Part shown: piece by piece, positions 55,665-64,000 of the stretch
Numbering within the stretch: the first letter of the stretch is position 1
How the letters are laid out: each line of letters begins with the position of its first letter
Source of the DNA: Acinetobacter bereziniae LMG 1003 = CIP 70.12
Lineage (GTDB): Bacteria > Pseudomonadota > Gammaproteobacteria > Pseudomonadales > Moraxellaceae
Direction: 5' to 3'
DNA length: 64,000 bases
Assembly: GCF_000368925.1 (NCBI RefSeq)
Contig: NZ_KB849755.1
Coordinates: forward strand, 1,539,909-1,603,908
Notes under the pieces: model-generated
Seen by the model: the letters and a program-made list of their open reading frames with translations, nothing else
Told to the model about the DNA's origin: nothing
Databases searched by the model: none
Translations under genes and position numbers: made by a program

Positions 55665-56663
55665 ATGAAAGCCGTATCGTATGTTATAAATAACCATGAT
55701 GATTTTAAAAATTCATTGGTAGATACTGAAAAAGCGAAGCCTACGCTTAAGGAGCGTGATGTACTGGTAAAAGTTCAGGCAATCTCTGTGAATCCAGTTG
55801 ATACCAAAGTGAGAAAAAATTCGTCTGAAGCAAATAATCGTATTTTAGGTTGGGATGCCGTTGGGGAAATTATTGAAGTTGGCTCAAAAGTTACCTCGTT
55901 TAAAGTAGGAGATTCTGTTTGGTATGCTGGCGATTTAACCCGAGATGGTAGTAATGCTGAGTTTCAAGCAGTCGATGAACGAATTATCAGTCTTAAACCA
56001 ATTACAGTATCTAATGCAGAAGCAGCAGCATTGCCATTAACTGCGATAACAGCATGGGAAATGCTGTTTGATCGGTTTCAAATTTCAGAAACAGAAGTTG
56101 GCAGTATTTTAATTATTGGTGGTGCAGGTGGTGTAGGATCAATCGCTATCCAACTCCTAAAAGCAAAAACAAATCTGACCGTTATAGCAACAGCTTCACG
56201 TGAAGAAACGAAATCTTGGGTGGAATCATTGGGTGCCGACCATGTCATCGACCATAGCAAAGATTTAAACGAACAAATCGAAGCACTAGGTATTGAAAAA
56301 CCAAAATACGTATTCTCTACCAATCATACAGAAACATATACCAAGCAAATAGTTTCTCTGATTGCACCACAAGGCAAGCTTGGATTGATCGATGATCCAC
56401 AAACATTTGATATTATGCCGTTTAAGACTAAATCTATTTCTATCCATTGGGAGTTGATGTTCACCCGTTCAATGTATGAAACCGATGATATTGAAAAGCA
56501 AGGTGAACTGTTGCAACAGGTTGCCCAATTAGTTGACCAGCAAAAAATTAGAAGTACCCTCAACCAAAATCTAGGCAATATTAACGCTGCAAACTTGGAG
56601 AAGGCGCATAAGTTGCTTGAATCAGGTAAGTCAAAAGGCAAAATTGTACTAGAAAACTTCTAA
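55665..56663 (+). CDS. Zinc-independent MDR oxidoreductase (quinone reductase type)
   Basis: The protein has 332 aa from ATG 55665 with AAGGAC upstream; the longer frame begins inside the terminator and is rejected. GroES-like domain VLVKVQAISVNPVDTKVR; Rossmann IIGGAGGVGSIAIQLLK. It is followed after 20 bp by a quinol monooxygenase-like gene, so the two form an operon for quinone or enone handling. Confidence 0.9.
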   Translation: MKAVSYVINNHDDFKNSLVDTEKAKPTLKERDVLVKVQAISVNPVDTKVRKNSSEANNRILGWDAVGEIIEVGSKVTSFKVGDSVWYAGDLTRDGSNAEFQAVDERIISLKPITVSNAEAAALPLTAITAWEMLFDRFQISETEVGSILIIGGAGGVGSIAIQLLKAKTNLTVIATASREETKSWVESLGADHVIDHSKDLNEQIEALGIEKPKYVFSTNHTETYTKQIVSLIAPQGKLGLIDDPQTFDIMPFKTKSISIHWELMFTRSMYETDDIEKQGELLQQVAQLVDQQKIRSTLNQNLGNINAANLEKAHKLLESGKSKGKIVLENF

Positions 56664-56683
56664 AACAAACTCAAGGTGAAATA

Positions 56684-56968
56684 ATGACTATTTCAGTAAT
56701 TGCGAACATTAAGGCAAAATCAGATCAAAAAGAAACGTTAGAAGCGCTTTTAAAAAGTGTAATAGAGCCTACGCTTCAAGAAGAAGGATGCTTGAAATAT
56801 GAGCTTTATATTAGCGAAAATGACTCGAGTAGATATTTCTTCTTAGAAGAATGGCGTAGCAGAGAGGATTTAGATATCCATCTAGCCTCTGATTATATTC
56901 AAAGTTTATTTGGTAATATTCAATCGCTCATTGAATCAAGTGATATTGTAGAAATCAAAAAAATATAG
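56684..56968 (+). CDS. Putative quinol monooxygenase (ABM family)
   Basis: The protein has 94 aa: VIANIKAKSDQKETLEALLK, then EEGCLKYELYISENDSSRYFFLEEW and HLASDYIQ. This is the YgiN-like ABM pattern. It is the last gene of the detoxification group; its 3' end overlaps the first remnant of the right accessory region by 14 bp. Confidence 0.88.
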   Translation: MTISVIANIKAKSDQKETLEALLKSVIEPTLQEEGCLKYELYISENDSSRYFFLEEWRSREDLDIHLASDYIQSLFGNIQSLIESSDIVEIKKI

Positions 56969-57248
56969 CCTTCTTGCTCTGTTCATCAATTTGCTTGGCC
57001 TGAGTAATTGTATCATTCAGGCCAATACCCTCCCGTAAAGTTAGATCCACGTAATACAGAGGTTGGCGATAGCTTTGTGTGGTGCTTTTGCCTCTTAAAG
57101 TGAGTTGCAATGGTAGGCACGACAGTAAGCCTCCTGAAGTTGCACTGTAGTAACTCAATCGTGCAGCCAAGGTTCGAATACTATTAAAGCCAGGAGTTCT
57201 AAAGATGAAGGTCCCAAATTCATCTGAGTCATCCAAATTCATATACAA
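56955..57248 (-). pseudogene. Internal fragment of a Gp3-like gene, third copy
   Basis: About 97 codons equivalent to residues 140-235 of the intact copies (DEFGTFIFRTPGFNSIR, LPLQLTLRGKSTTQSYR). The frame is cut by a TAA just upstream where the intact genes read NCKPFGRLH. The downstream part is lost at the ABM gene. Its divergence from copies at 10370 and 60621 shows it came from another element. Confidence 0.85.
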
Positions 57249-57285
57249 GCACCCATAGGGGATTTATCCACAATTGAAAGTATTG

Positions 57286-57657
57286 TTATCTTTTTAATCT
57301 ATACTTTTGTTTCGGACTTTTCGGTTTATCTGGAATAGTACGCTGAATCGAGCCAGCTTCTATGGCAGGATTCAAGTAATTCTTTTGGAACGTTGCTCGA
57401 TGAGTCAATCCGACCAATTGCATCAACTCAGCGAAAGTATAGTCTCCTTGCTTCATTGCTGAAATTAACCGTTGAACATGATCGCCAGCTTGAGCGGTAG
57501 CATGACCGCTATCTTGAGCGGTATCAGTTGAACTAAGAATGGCATCTAAAATCATCTGTAAGATGAATTCTATAAATGGGGCTGAATCTGTTCGGTCTGT
57601 ACTTGCTTGCAAAGCCTCATAGTAGGCTTTTTGATTTTGATAGATCGAACTCTGAAC
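57286..57657 (-). pseudogene. C-terminal fragment of a Fic-family protein
   Basis: Reads YQNQKAYYEALQAST, then TFAELMQLVGLTHRATFQKN and TIPDKPKSPKQKYRL, the C-terminal winged-helix part of Fic proteins that often sit inside type I operons. The catalytic HxFx(D/E)GNGR part is missing, and the frame has a TGA at the junction with the hsdR fragment. Confidence 0.8.
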
Positions 57658-58503
57658 TCACTCTTGGGCAATTGCAGATTCAATCCCATCTTTATTTAGA
57701 ATTTTACGTAATTCCATTGCCGTTTCGCCACTTTGTGAACTGTGGGCTTCATCGACAATAACAGCGAAATTCTTACCTTCTGTACTCAAATCAACCTTAA
57801 TGCCTTTTTTCGCTTGGGTGCGAATAGATTGCATGATGTATGGGAATTTTTGGATAGTAGTAATAATGATAGGTACATTCGAAGCTAAGGCATTGGTGAG
57901 CTGTAAGGTGTTCTCATCAATCTTTTGTACCACACCATCTTTATGCTCAAACTGTGCAATTGTTTCTTGTAACTGACGATCCAATACAATACGGTCAGTA
58001 ATCACAATAATGGAATTAAAAATTTTCTGATCATCTGCATTATGCATCGATGCCAATTGATGTGCGAGCCAAGCAATCGTATTTGACTTGCCTGAACCTG
58101 CTGAATGCTGAATTAAGTAGTTATGACCTGAACCATTGGCTTTACTGTGTTTTGTGAGTTTACGCACAGCATCTAATTGATGGTAGCGTGGGAAAATCAT
58201 TGTTTCTTTTTCTATATATCGAAAGCCAGTATCAGTTCTAATCTTTTTGGTTTCTACACTCAAATGCATATATCGAGCAAAGATTTCCATAAAACTATGA
58301 CGAGCTAAAGTTTCTGTCCACAGATAATGCGTGCGTACATCGCCTTCTACAGGTGGATTACCTTTACCATTTAGATAACCTTTGTTGAAAGGTAGAAAAA
58401 AGGTATTCTCTCCATCCAACTTCGTGGTCATATAGACGTCACAAGTATCTACTGCAAAATGAACCAAAGTCCGTTTTTTAAACTCAAATAAACGTCCTTA
58501 GCT
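57658..58503 (-). pseudogene. Internal fragment of a second type I hsdR gene
   Basis: Begins LFEFKKRTLVHFAVDT after an upstream TAA, contains Walker A QHSAGSGKSN and the DEAH box VIVDEAHSSQSGETA, and stops at SAIAQE. The N-terminal nuclease and the C-terminal half are gone. It belongs to a different HsdR subfamily from the gene at 1664. Direct junction to the Fic fragment suggests a deletion between the two genes. Confidence 0.85.
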
Positions 58504-58556
58504 TTATTAATGCAATTATATTTTGCACTTTTTTCCGTACTGCAAAGAATACTACT

Positions 58557-60497
58557 TCAATCTTCCACTTCTTCTACTTGCTTTTTATATCCTATATAGC
58601 CTTTTAACGACCATCTTTTCATTGCAAACTTAATGTAAAGCTCTTCTTGTTCATGGATAATTTCATTATAAAATTCAGAATAATAATTGACTGTCTTTTT
58701 GATATCTTGCCGAGCTTTAACTACCTTCCGAATATATTTACCTACATTTTTTACATGCTGTAAATCTGTAGATGGCTCTTGTTCAAAGCCATCCAAATAA
58801 CGATCTGCTTTGACCCATACATCATCGTTAGTACCTTGAATATTCAATCGAAGCTCTAATAAAACAAAATTACCAAGCCTTCTTTTTAGGTAATAGTCAA
58901 TTTCCCTACAGTTTTGACCTTCACCAATCCTATTTTTAGTAGCCCACAAATGCTCTAAAGACAAATAATCACTAGTTTTCCCCGCTGATACACCCTTTAG
59001 GATTTTATCTATATTGATGGTCTTATTAGGTTGCAAAGACGATTCAAAGTTCATCAAGAAGTAACGCATACCTCTCCAATCATAAAAATCAAATGGGCTT
59101 TTAGGATCTAAGCGGAAAGATTCCTCAAACCAACTATCTCTAGCATGGCGCTGTGTAAAATCTACCAATAAGTATTCAAGTGCTTGATCATCATTGATGA
59201 GTTCCATCTTGCCGATAGTCCTCTCATCGTCAGAAACATAGTGCTTTAATAAGTTGCCATAGTAATATTTACTAGCATATTGGTATAAATCACCTTGTCC
59301 TTTATCTTTTCTCGATGTCATACCGTTAGCAATGTAGACTCGAAAATTTAATTTTTCCAATAATTGAAGATGACGTTCAAGAACCTCTCCTTTTCCTTTA
59401 TTTTTTAGTACTAATGCTAGGAATAAAGGCATGATTGAAGCATGGACATTTTGGGCTCTAATGTTTTCAATGAGTGGCTTTATGGTCTTGTCTAAACCAA
59501 CATAATTAGGAGCATAGAGGTGTTCATACCACTTTGCAGCTAATTTTAGAAACTGAATAAATTCTTGTAGTTTGGTTATTGTTTGATTTTTCTTTTCACT
59601 GGACTGCAAACATCGATCTATTTTTATTCTATCCTTAAGAACATCATACCCATACTGGCTATCAGTTTTATTCATTTTAAAAAATACGACCAAACAATAT
59701 CTTAAAAATGAACTTTCTTCAGCTGGCGATGTTTTCTTGGCTTTATTCAATGATTGTAAAATATCAGACCAATGTTCTGTAATTTCATCTCTTAATGACA
59801 AGGCTGAGAGCTTAATAGAACAATAGATTAAATAATTTTTTACTTTCTCTAATTCGCTGAGCTGTTTACCTCTGTTATTGATAACTTCAAACATGATACC
59901 TGTTTCAGCATCTTCTACAGGTGAATAAACTAAAAACCCTAATCTATCTTCTAGAATGTTTAGAATCTGATCAATAGAAACTCCTGAAGAAGTCTGTTGA
60001 GATAACCATTTGACAATCAAATTATGAGCATTTAACAAGCGCTCATGTGACTCTAATGTAATTGGGCAATTTTCTAAATTAGCATCAGCCAATACTACTT
60101 TTTCAAAAAATTTCCGAGTATCCATATTTAACTTTAATACAAATTGGTCATTTCCTATAGCGCCTCGTATTAGATATTTGGCAGTAATGCTTTCTTTTTT
60201 CACTTTATCAGCAAATAGAGAAATACACTTAAAAAAAATAACCAACGTAGTTAATCGCTGTTGACCATCTACAATATGATATTGATTAGACTGATCTTTA
60301 ATCTGTGATAAAACAAGTGTACCTGTATAGTGCCTCACGGCTGAAGTATCTAAAAGAAGATGATCAATATCTTTCAATAATTCATCAATCTGCTTTTCAT
60401 CCCATGCATACCCTCGCTGATAGTCTGGGATACAAAAAAAATTCCCCTCAAAAATCTCTGGTAATGTCCGAAGCTGATGTACAAAGTTATTTTTCAT
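58557..60497 (-). CDS. DUF262 (GmrSD-type) nuclease, candidate type IV restriction enzyme
   Basis: The protein has 646 aa. The N-terminal DUF262 domain has PDYQRGYAWDEKQIDELL and the catalytic-type motif IVDGQQRLTTL (about 75-85). The C-terminus has LSLEHLWATKNR and RLGNFVLLE, a DUF1524/HNH-like pattern. This fusion is typical of GmrSD and related enzymes that cut modified phage DNA using NTP. It is intact, in the cargo position downstream of the second Gp3-like gene. Another DUF262 defence family is possible. Confidence 0.85.
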   Translation of the reverse strand: MKNNFVHQLRTLPEIFEGNFFCIPDYQRGYAWDEKQIDELLKDIDHLLLDTSAVRHYTGTLVLSQIKDQSNQYHIVDGQQRLTTLVIFFKCISLFADKVKKESITAKYLIRGAIGNDQFVLKLNMDTRKFFEKVVLADANLENCPITLESHERLLNAHNLIVKWLSQQTSSGVSIDQILNILEDRLGFLVYSPVEDAETGIMFEVINNRGKQLSELEKVKNYLIYCSIKLSALSLRDEITEHWSDILQSLNKAKKTSPAEESSFLRYCLVVFFKMNKTDSQYGYDVLKDRIKIDRCLQSSEKKNQTITKLQEFIQFLKLAAKWYEHLYAPNYVGLDKTIKPLIENIRAQNVHASIMPLFLALVLKNKGKGEVLERHLQLLEKLNFRVYIANGMTSRKDKGQGDLYQYASKYYYGNLLKHYVSDDERTIGKMELINDDQALEYLLVDFTQRHARDSWFEESFRLDPKSPFDFYDWRGMRYFLMNFESSLQPNKTINIDKILKGVSAGKTSDYLSLEHLWATKNRIGEGQNCREIDYYLKRRLGNFVLLELRLNIQGTNDDVWVKADRYLDGFEQEPSTDLQHVKNVGKYIRKVVKARQDIKKTVNYYSEFYNEIIHEQEELYIKFAMKRWSLKGYIGYKKQVEEVED

Positions 60498-60620
60498 TAG
60501 GTGCCCAATAAATGATTTTTTGATTATGAACTAGAGTGACCAATTATATTTCAAATTCATTTATAACAATCTCAATTTATTAAAAATAAGGGGCTTGCAC
60601 CCCTTGCTATCCAGTAACCC

Positions 60621-61562
60621 TCAATTCACCACCCTCACACTCCCCTGCAAGCCCTTCTGCATATCCTGCACAAAACCCTCACCTTGATTCGGCTTAGACA
60701 TTGCCTTGGTTCTCGCTGTGGTTACAGACTGTGCTTGTTCAACGTCTCCCTTTTGATTTTCATCACTATAAAACTCCTCCACTAAATCCAACCCTTCTTC
60801 GCTGTTGACTTCAAACTGTGCATTGGCAAAACCCTGCCTTGCTGTATGATCTAACGCTGATTGATTAAAGCCGCTCTGCTTACTCTGTTGATCAATGTCT
60901 TTCGCCATCTGAATCGCTTGTTGAAGATTAACTCCCTCCCTGAGTGTTAAGTCCACGTAATACACAGGGCTACGATAGCTTTGTGTGGTGGACTTACCTC
61001 GAAGTGTCAGTTGTAGTGGCAGGCAAGAAAGTAAACCATCGGATGCAGCATGGTAATAACTCAGTCTAGCCGCCAAGGTCCGAATACTATTAAAACCTGT
61101 GGTTCTAAAAATGAATGTACCTAGTTCATCCGATTCATCCAAATTCACATGTAATCGTCCAAAAGGTTTACAGTTACCTCCTTGTGCCAATGGGCATAAA
61201 TCAGGTGATGGGCATGGTTGTTGTTCTACGCCTTGGTTGGTCAGTCGTTGACAAGTTTCACCATTTCCAACACAAATCGGTCGACCTGTCTGGCGGTCAA
61301 ATAACGTGTATTCTGCTCGTAGATTAAGTTCAGGATCATTAAAGATCATCCGTACTGGAATAGAGCGGAGTTTTTGGTTTTGTGCTTTGGCTCTAAGCTG
61401 TTCATCTAAGGGGTGTTTGATCCATCCCTCCTTACCTTGGATTTGACTGGTAATGGTAAATTGGTCATCTTTTTCAGGCAGACGTTTACCGTTCTTTTCA
61501 ACCACTTTACCGATACTAATTCTGCCGAGTATTGGCGGCGTAATCGCTAAACCTTTAATCAT
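60621..61562 (-). CDS. Gp3-like (recombination directionality factor-like) protein, copy 2
   Basis: The protein has 313 aa, nearly the same as copy 1 (10370-11335) for the first 240 residues, including the cysteine cluster CPSPDLCPLAQGGNC. The acidic C-terminal tail differs and is shorter. The gene order around it (YqaJ-like upstream, defence gene downstream) is the same as copy 1. The role in excision is inferred from the family. Confidence 0.75.
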   Translation of the reverse strand: MIKGLAITPPILGRISIGKVVEKNGKRLPEKDDQFTITSQIQGKEGWIKHPLDEQLRAKAQNQKLRSIPVRMIFNDPELNLRAEYTLFDRQTGRPICVGNGETCQRLTNQGVEQQPCPSPDLCPLAQGGNCKPFGRLHVNLDESDELGTFIFRTTGFNSIRTLAARLSYYHAASDGLLSCLPLQLTLRGKSTTQSYRSPVYYVDLTLREGVNLQQAIQMAKDIDQQSKQSGFNQSALDHTARQGFANAQFEVNSEEGLDLVEEFYSDENQKGDVEQAQSVTTARTKAMSKPNQGEGFVQDMQKGLQGSVRVVN

Positions 61563-61642
61563 GTTGTTTGTCCTATAAATAAAATTTTACTGCTTACCCC
61601 TTGTTATGTAAGTAAACAGAAATATGAAAAAGCTACGACTTT

Positions 61643-61707
61643 GCAAAAACCGCCATTGTTGGTCTACCGCTCCTTCGGGAGTCGGTAGATCGGAGGTGGT
61701 TTTTTGC
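61643..61707. other. Conserved two-part hairpin, copy 2
   Basis: Outer GCAAAAACCGCC / GGTGGTTTTTTGC, inner TCTACCGCTCC / GGAGTCGGTAGA, TTCG loop and one bulged T. Many stem bases differ from copy 1 (11413-11479) but stay paired, including the bulge position. Confidence 0.75.
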
Positions 61708-61743
61708 GCTTTTTGGAAGATTGGAAATATCGACGTGATGGAT

Positions 61744-62784
61744 TCAGTCATCGGTATAGATCTGAAAACGTCGTGTCCCTGCTTTGTTTTGCGGAAACTG
61801 CTCAAGCATTTCTGGGTGAAGTTTGAGTAAGGCTTTGCTGTCTAAACTGATTGAATCTTTGGATTTCTTCCACGTCACCGAACCATTGGCAAAGGTTGCT
61901 CGTTCAGCATCCTTCATCAACATCTGGATTTGATGCTTAATTTCATCAAAGTTATTTTGATGCTGCTCAATGTGATGCTTTTCTTGAATCAGTTGAGCAA
62001 ACAATTGATTGGCTTGTTCGTTATGACTCAAGTCTTCAACAGTTAATGGAATATGTTGCGGATAGAGCTGCTGTATAGCTTTGGCTGCCGACTCACTGGC
62101 ATCCACATCAGGTGGTGTGTCTTTTTCCACACACTCCCAAAAGTAACGCTCTGCATTGACGATATGCTCAATCACCGATTCCGAACGTATCACTTTATAG
62201 ATACGAGTTTCATGACCACAGATCAGCACACAAATATGTGCTGCCTTTTTGCCTGTTACAGCGAGTTGATGTTGCACCTGACACAGTACGTATAAAGGCA
62301 CGCCATCTCGCCATAACTTTGCTCCATATTCTCCTGCGGTTTTGCATTCTAAAATCTGTACTTCCTCACTACCTACTACCGAGTAATCTAAGTTAGCCAG
62401 CATAAAATGCTTATCCTCATCAGAATGTTGTAGTACGGCATTGATACGACGGACTTTGTTGTTGGTATGCATGCTGTAGTATTCAGCGACCAAAGGTTCA
62501 AGTTGTTTGCCCCAATATAAAGGGGCATGACCTGCGCTTTCATCTTCAATGGATTGTTTGACTCGACCTGTCTTGATCATCCATAGTTCAAGCATCGACA
62601 TATAGGGATTGAGTCCACACGCTGCGGCACAATCACTACTACCGATGCCTTGACGACGTACTTCAAGCCATTCTGCTTGAGTCATGTTTTTGGTATTGAC
62701 CAAGCGTTTGGCTGTGAATAATTTTGGGGCAATAAATGGAGTACTTGCCTGTTGAATGGATGTATTTAAAATTGCGGTATTCAT
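61744..62784 (-). CDS. YqaJ/lambda-Exo-like recombination nuclease, copy 2
   Basis: The protein has 346 aa, almost identical to copy 1, with the same motif residues (NLDY, ECKTAGE) and start MNTAIL at 62784. Changes are scattered and conservative, so it is under selection for function. Upstream is the second copy of the covarying terminator. Confidence 0.85.
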   Translation of the reverse strand: MNTAILNTSIQQASTPFIAPKLFTAKRLVNTKNMTQAEWLEVRRQGIGSSDCAAACGLNPYMSMLELWMIKTGRVKQSIEDESAGHAPLYWGKQLEPLVAEYYSMHTNNKVRRINAVLQHSDEDKHFMLANLDYSVVGSEEVQILECKTAGEYGAKLWRDGVPLYVLCQVQHQLAVTGKKAAHICVLICGHETRIYKVIRSESVIEHIVNAERYFWECVEKDTPPDVDASESAAKAIQQLYPQHIPLTVEDLSHNEQANQLFAQLIQEKHHIEQHQNNFDEIKHQIQMLMKDAERATFANGSVTWKKSKDSISLDSKALLKLHPEMLEQFPQNKAGTRRFQIYTDD

Positions 62785-62841
62785 ATTGAAGTCCTGATTA
62801 TTTTGCTATGTAAAATGATGGGGATCACAAAAAATGGGCAT

Positions 62842-62870
62842 AAAAAAACCACAGCCGAAGCTATGGTTTT
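62842..62870 (-). terminator. Rho-independent terminator before the YqaJ-like gene, copy 2
   Basis: On the minus strand AAACCATAGC, TTCG, GCTGTGGTTT then a T-run. Compared with copy 1, CGC/GCG is replaced by AGC/GCT, a paired change. Confidence 0.75.
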
Positions 62871-62952
62871 AATAATTTTTAAAATTCTAAATTCCATTTA
62901 AAAATGCTTAGTTAGGTCTAACTTTCCATGATTGAAAAATGTATATTTCGCA

Positions 62953-63996
62953 CTATGCAAGCATGTTAAGTGCCTGTTCCAATCCTCGTTGTTTGATCGA
63001 TGCGCCAGCACCAAACCAAGCTGAATCAAGTCGGTGATCGGTACTCATGGCACGACGTTCGTGGTCTATAAATTCCGTGATTGAACACAGTAATCCATAG
63101 GCTGTTCCTTTGGCTGAACTTAGCTCCGCACCTCGTCCTTGACCATTAAACATTTCCATAGCTCGACTCATCGATCTCGCATTTGGTTCAGCTTTGTCCT
63201 TGCCATTGGCTTGGGCTTGCAAGGCTACATCACGGTAGAACTGAATGATGTTATCCTCCTGATCTAATACGTTGTTCATGGTGCTGTTATTGAATACTGC
63301 ATCAAAGTAAGCGGATGCTTCCATCTGACTCACCTTACGTTGTGTCAGTTGCTTCATTTCATACATGTGTTCATCCCATGCACGTACTGAAATACCCAAT
63401 TGCTGTTTGACCCTATCTGCATCAAATTTAGTACTGTGTGGAACTTTGACCACACCTGCACTGCTGTTCTGTCCTTTTAAGGCAATCGCTAAAGTGTTGT
63501 TACACACCACTCGGATTGAGGTAAATTGTGCGGTGGTGGCAAGGGTTCCGTCACATGCTGTTGCCAAGAGCATATAGCCATTACTGACATCTTTGCCCTT
63601 TAATATGGATGTTTGCCCTGTCCGAGCCAGTGCCCAGAATTTCTTACCACCTTTAAGCACGCCTGCGGTTTCAAGCTCAAAGCCTGATTGTTCAGTCAAG
63701 TCACGATAGAATTCTAAAATCTCTCGTGGTTGAACTTCCTGAAAGCGTTGGCTAACGACTGATAGTGGTGCATGGGTGTCTGAGCGATAAAGTACTCGTT
63801 GCTCTTCATAAGGTATGATGATACTTTGCCCACGTTCATTCTGTGCCATATAACTGACATTGGAAGACTCAATCCGCCAGTCCATGCCTGCCTGCTGTGC
63901 CCAGACTTCAATCGGTTGGTTTTGACTTAGTTGATTACCTAGACCATGCCAAGGGGTATCACCGACATAAGCCATTTGTTCAAGTTGATGTGCCAT
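62953..63996 (-). CDS. DUF932 domain protein, copy 2
   Basis: The protein has 347 aa with the same start as copy 1 (MAHQLEQMAYVGDTPWHGLG) and only scattered differences along its length. The ATG at 63996 is at the window end, so the zinc-ribbon gene expected upstream would lie outside. Role as for copy 1: unknown, element-linked. Confidence 0.85.
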   Translation of the reverse strand: MAHQLEQMAYVGDTPWHGLGNQLSQNQPIEVWAQQAGMDWRIESSNVSYMAQNERGQSIIIPYEEQRVLYRSDTHAPLSVVSQRFQEVQPREILEFYRDLTEQSGFELETAGVLKGGKKFWALARTGQTSILKGKDVSNGYMLLATACDGTLATTAQFTSIRVVCNNTLAIALKGQNSSAGVVKVPHSTKFDADRVKQQLGISVRAWDEHMYEMKQLTQRKVSQMEASAYFDAVFNNSTMNNVLDQEDNIIQFYRDVALQAQANGKDKAEPNARSMSRAMEMFNGQGRGAELSSAKGTAYGLLCSITEFIDHERRAMSTDHRLDSAWFGAGASIKQRGLEQALNMLA

Positions 63997-64000
63997 AGTT

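Noticed and set aside
1..64000. CRISPR arrays, tRNA and rRNA genes
   Set aside because: No regularly spaced repeats of CRISPR length were seen, and no cloverleaf or rRNA signatures were recognised by eye. dusA, not a tRNA, is the integration target here.

Overview
The window looks like Acinetobacter chromosome: about 39-40% GC by eye, with the core genes dusA, tcdA, acnA, tatD and prfC in typical Acinetobacter form, lipoproteins of the same style, and a tyrosine integrase beside dusA, a known integration site in gamma-proteobacteria. About 15 kb of core sequence (25-38 kb) lies between accessory regions on both sides. No rRNA, tRNA or CRISPR array was recognised.

Left accessory element (1-25 kb, ending at dusA). 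On the minus strand, in transcription order: a type I restriction-modification operon hsdM, a small winged-helix gene, hsdS, an AAA ATPase, a DUF4276 (Toprim-like) gene and hsdR, then an AAA_13 ATPase with a zinc-hook CxxC (RloC/PrrC-like) that runs off the left edge. Upstream of this operon is a mobile-element module: a zinc-ribbon protein, DUF932, a YqaJ/lambda-Exo-like nuclease and a Gp3-like (recombination-directionality-factor-like) protein. Next come an unrecognised 715-aa protein combining a PD-(D/E)XK-like domain with a glycine zipper, a strongly structured intergenic RNA candidate in front of a 21-residue hydrophobic peptide, small lipoproteins and membrane proteins, a YagK/YfjJ (inovirus Gp2-like) protein with an H-x-H motif, a winged-helix protein, an ORF broken by one in-frame stop, a PrtN-family protein and the integrase. 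Repeated GGCGTAA boxes lie between integrase and dusA.

Core region (25-38 kb): dusA, a LysR regulator with a divergent small membrane protein, a membrane-anchored unknown, a DUF695 protein, tcdA, acnA, tatD, two paralogous lipoproteins and prfC. A degenerate IS3-family element split by an intact IS1-family copy follows (38.4-40.3 kb), then another IS3 remnant and the lysozyme inhibitor gene pliG.

Electrophile and aldehyde detoxification region (41-57 kb): a glutathione S-transferase, several MDR-type oxidoreductases, a NemR-like TetR regulator, an old yellow enzyme, a DJ-1/Hsp31-like protein, a YqhD-like alcohol dehydrogenase, small quinol-monooxygenase-like proteins, the formaldehyde operon frmR-frmA-fghA, and a LysR-linked oxidoreductase/SDR group. 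A 17-bp sequence is shared by the nemR-like and yqhD-like promoters. This suggests one regulator for genes about 4 kb apart.

Right accessory region (57-64 kb): fragments of a Gp3-like gene, a Fic gene and a second hsdR, then an intact DUF262 (GmrSD-type) nuclease gene, then a second, very similar copy of the Gp3-like/YqaJ/DUF932 module in the same orientation as the first. The two modules share hairpins whose stems differ by compensating changes. Each Gp3-like copy lies next to different restriction or defence genes, which suggests a conserved element backbone with a variable defence cargo slot. Everything was read by eye; no database search was run.
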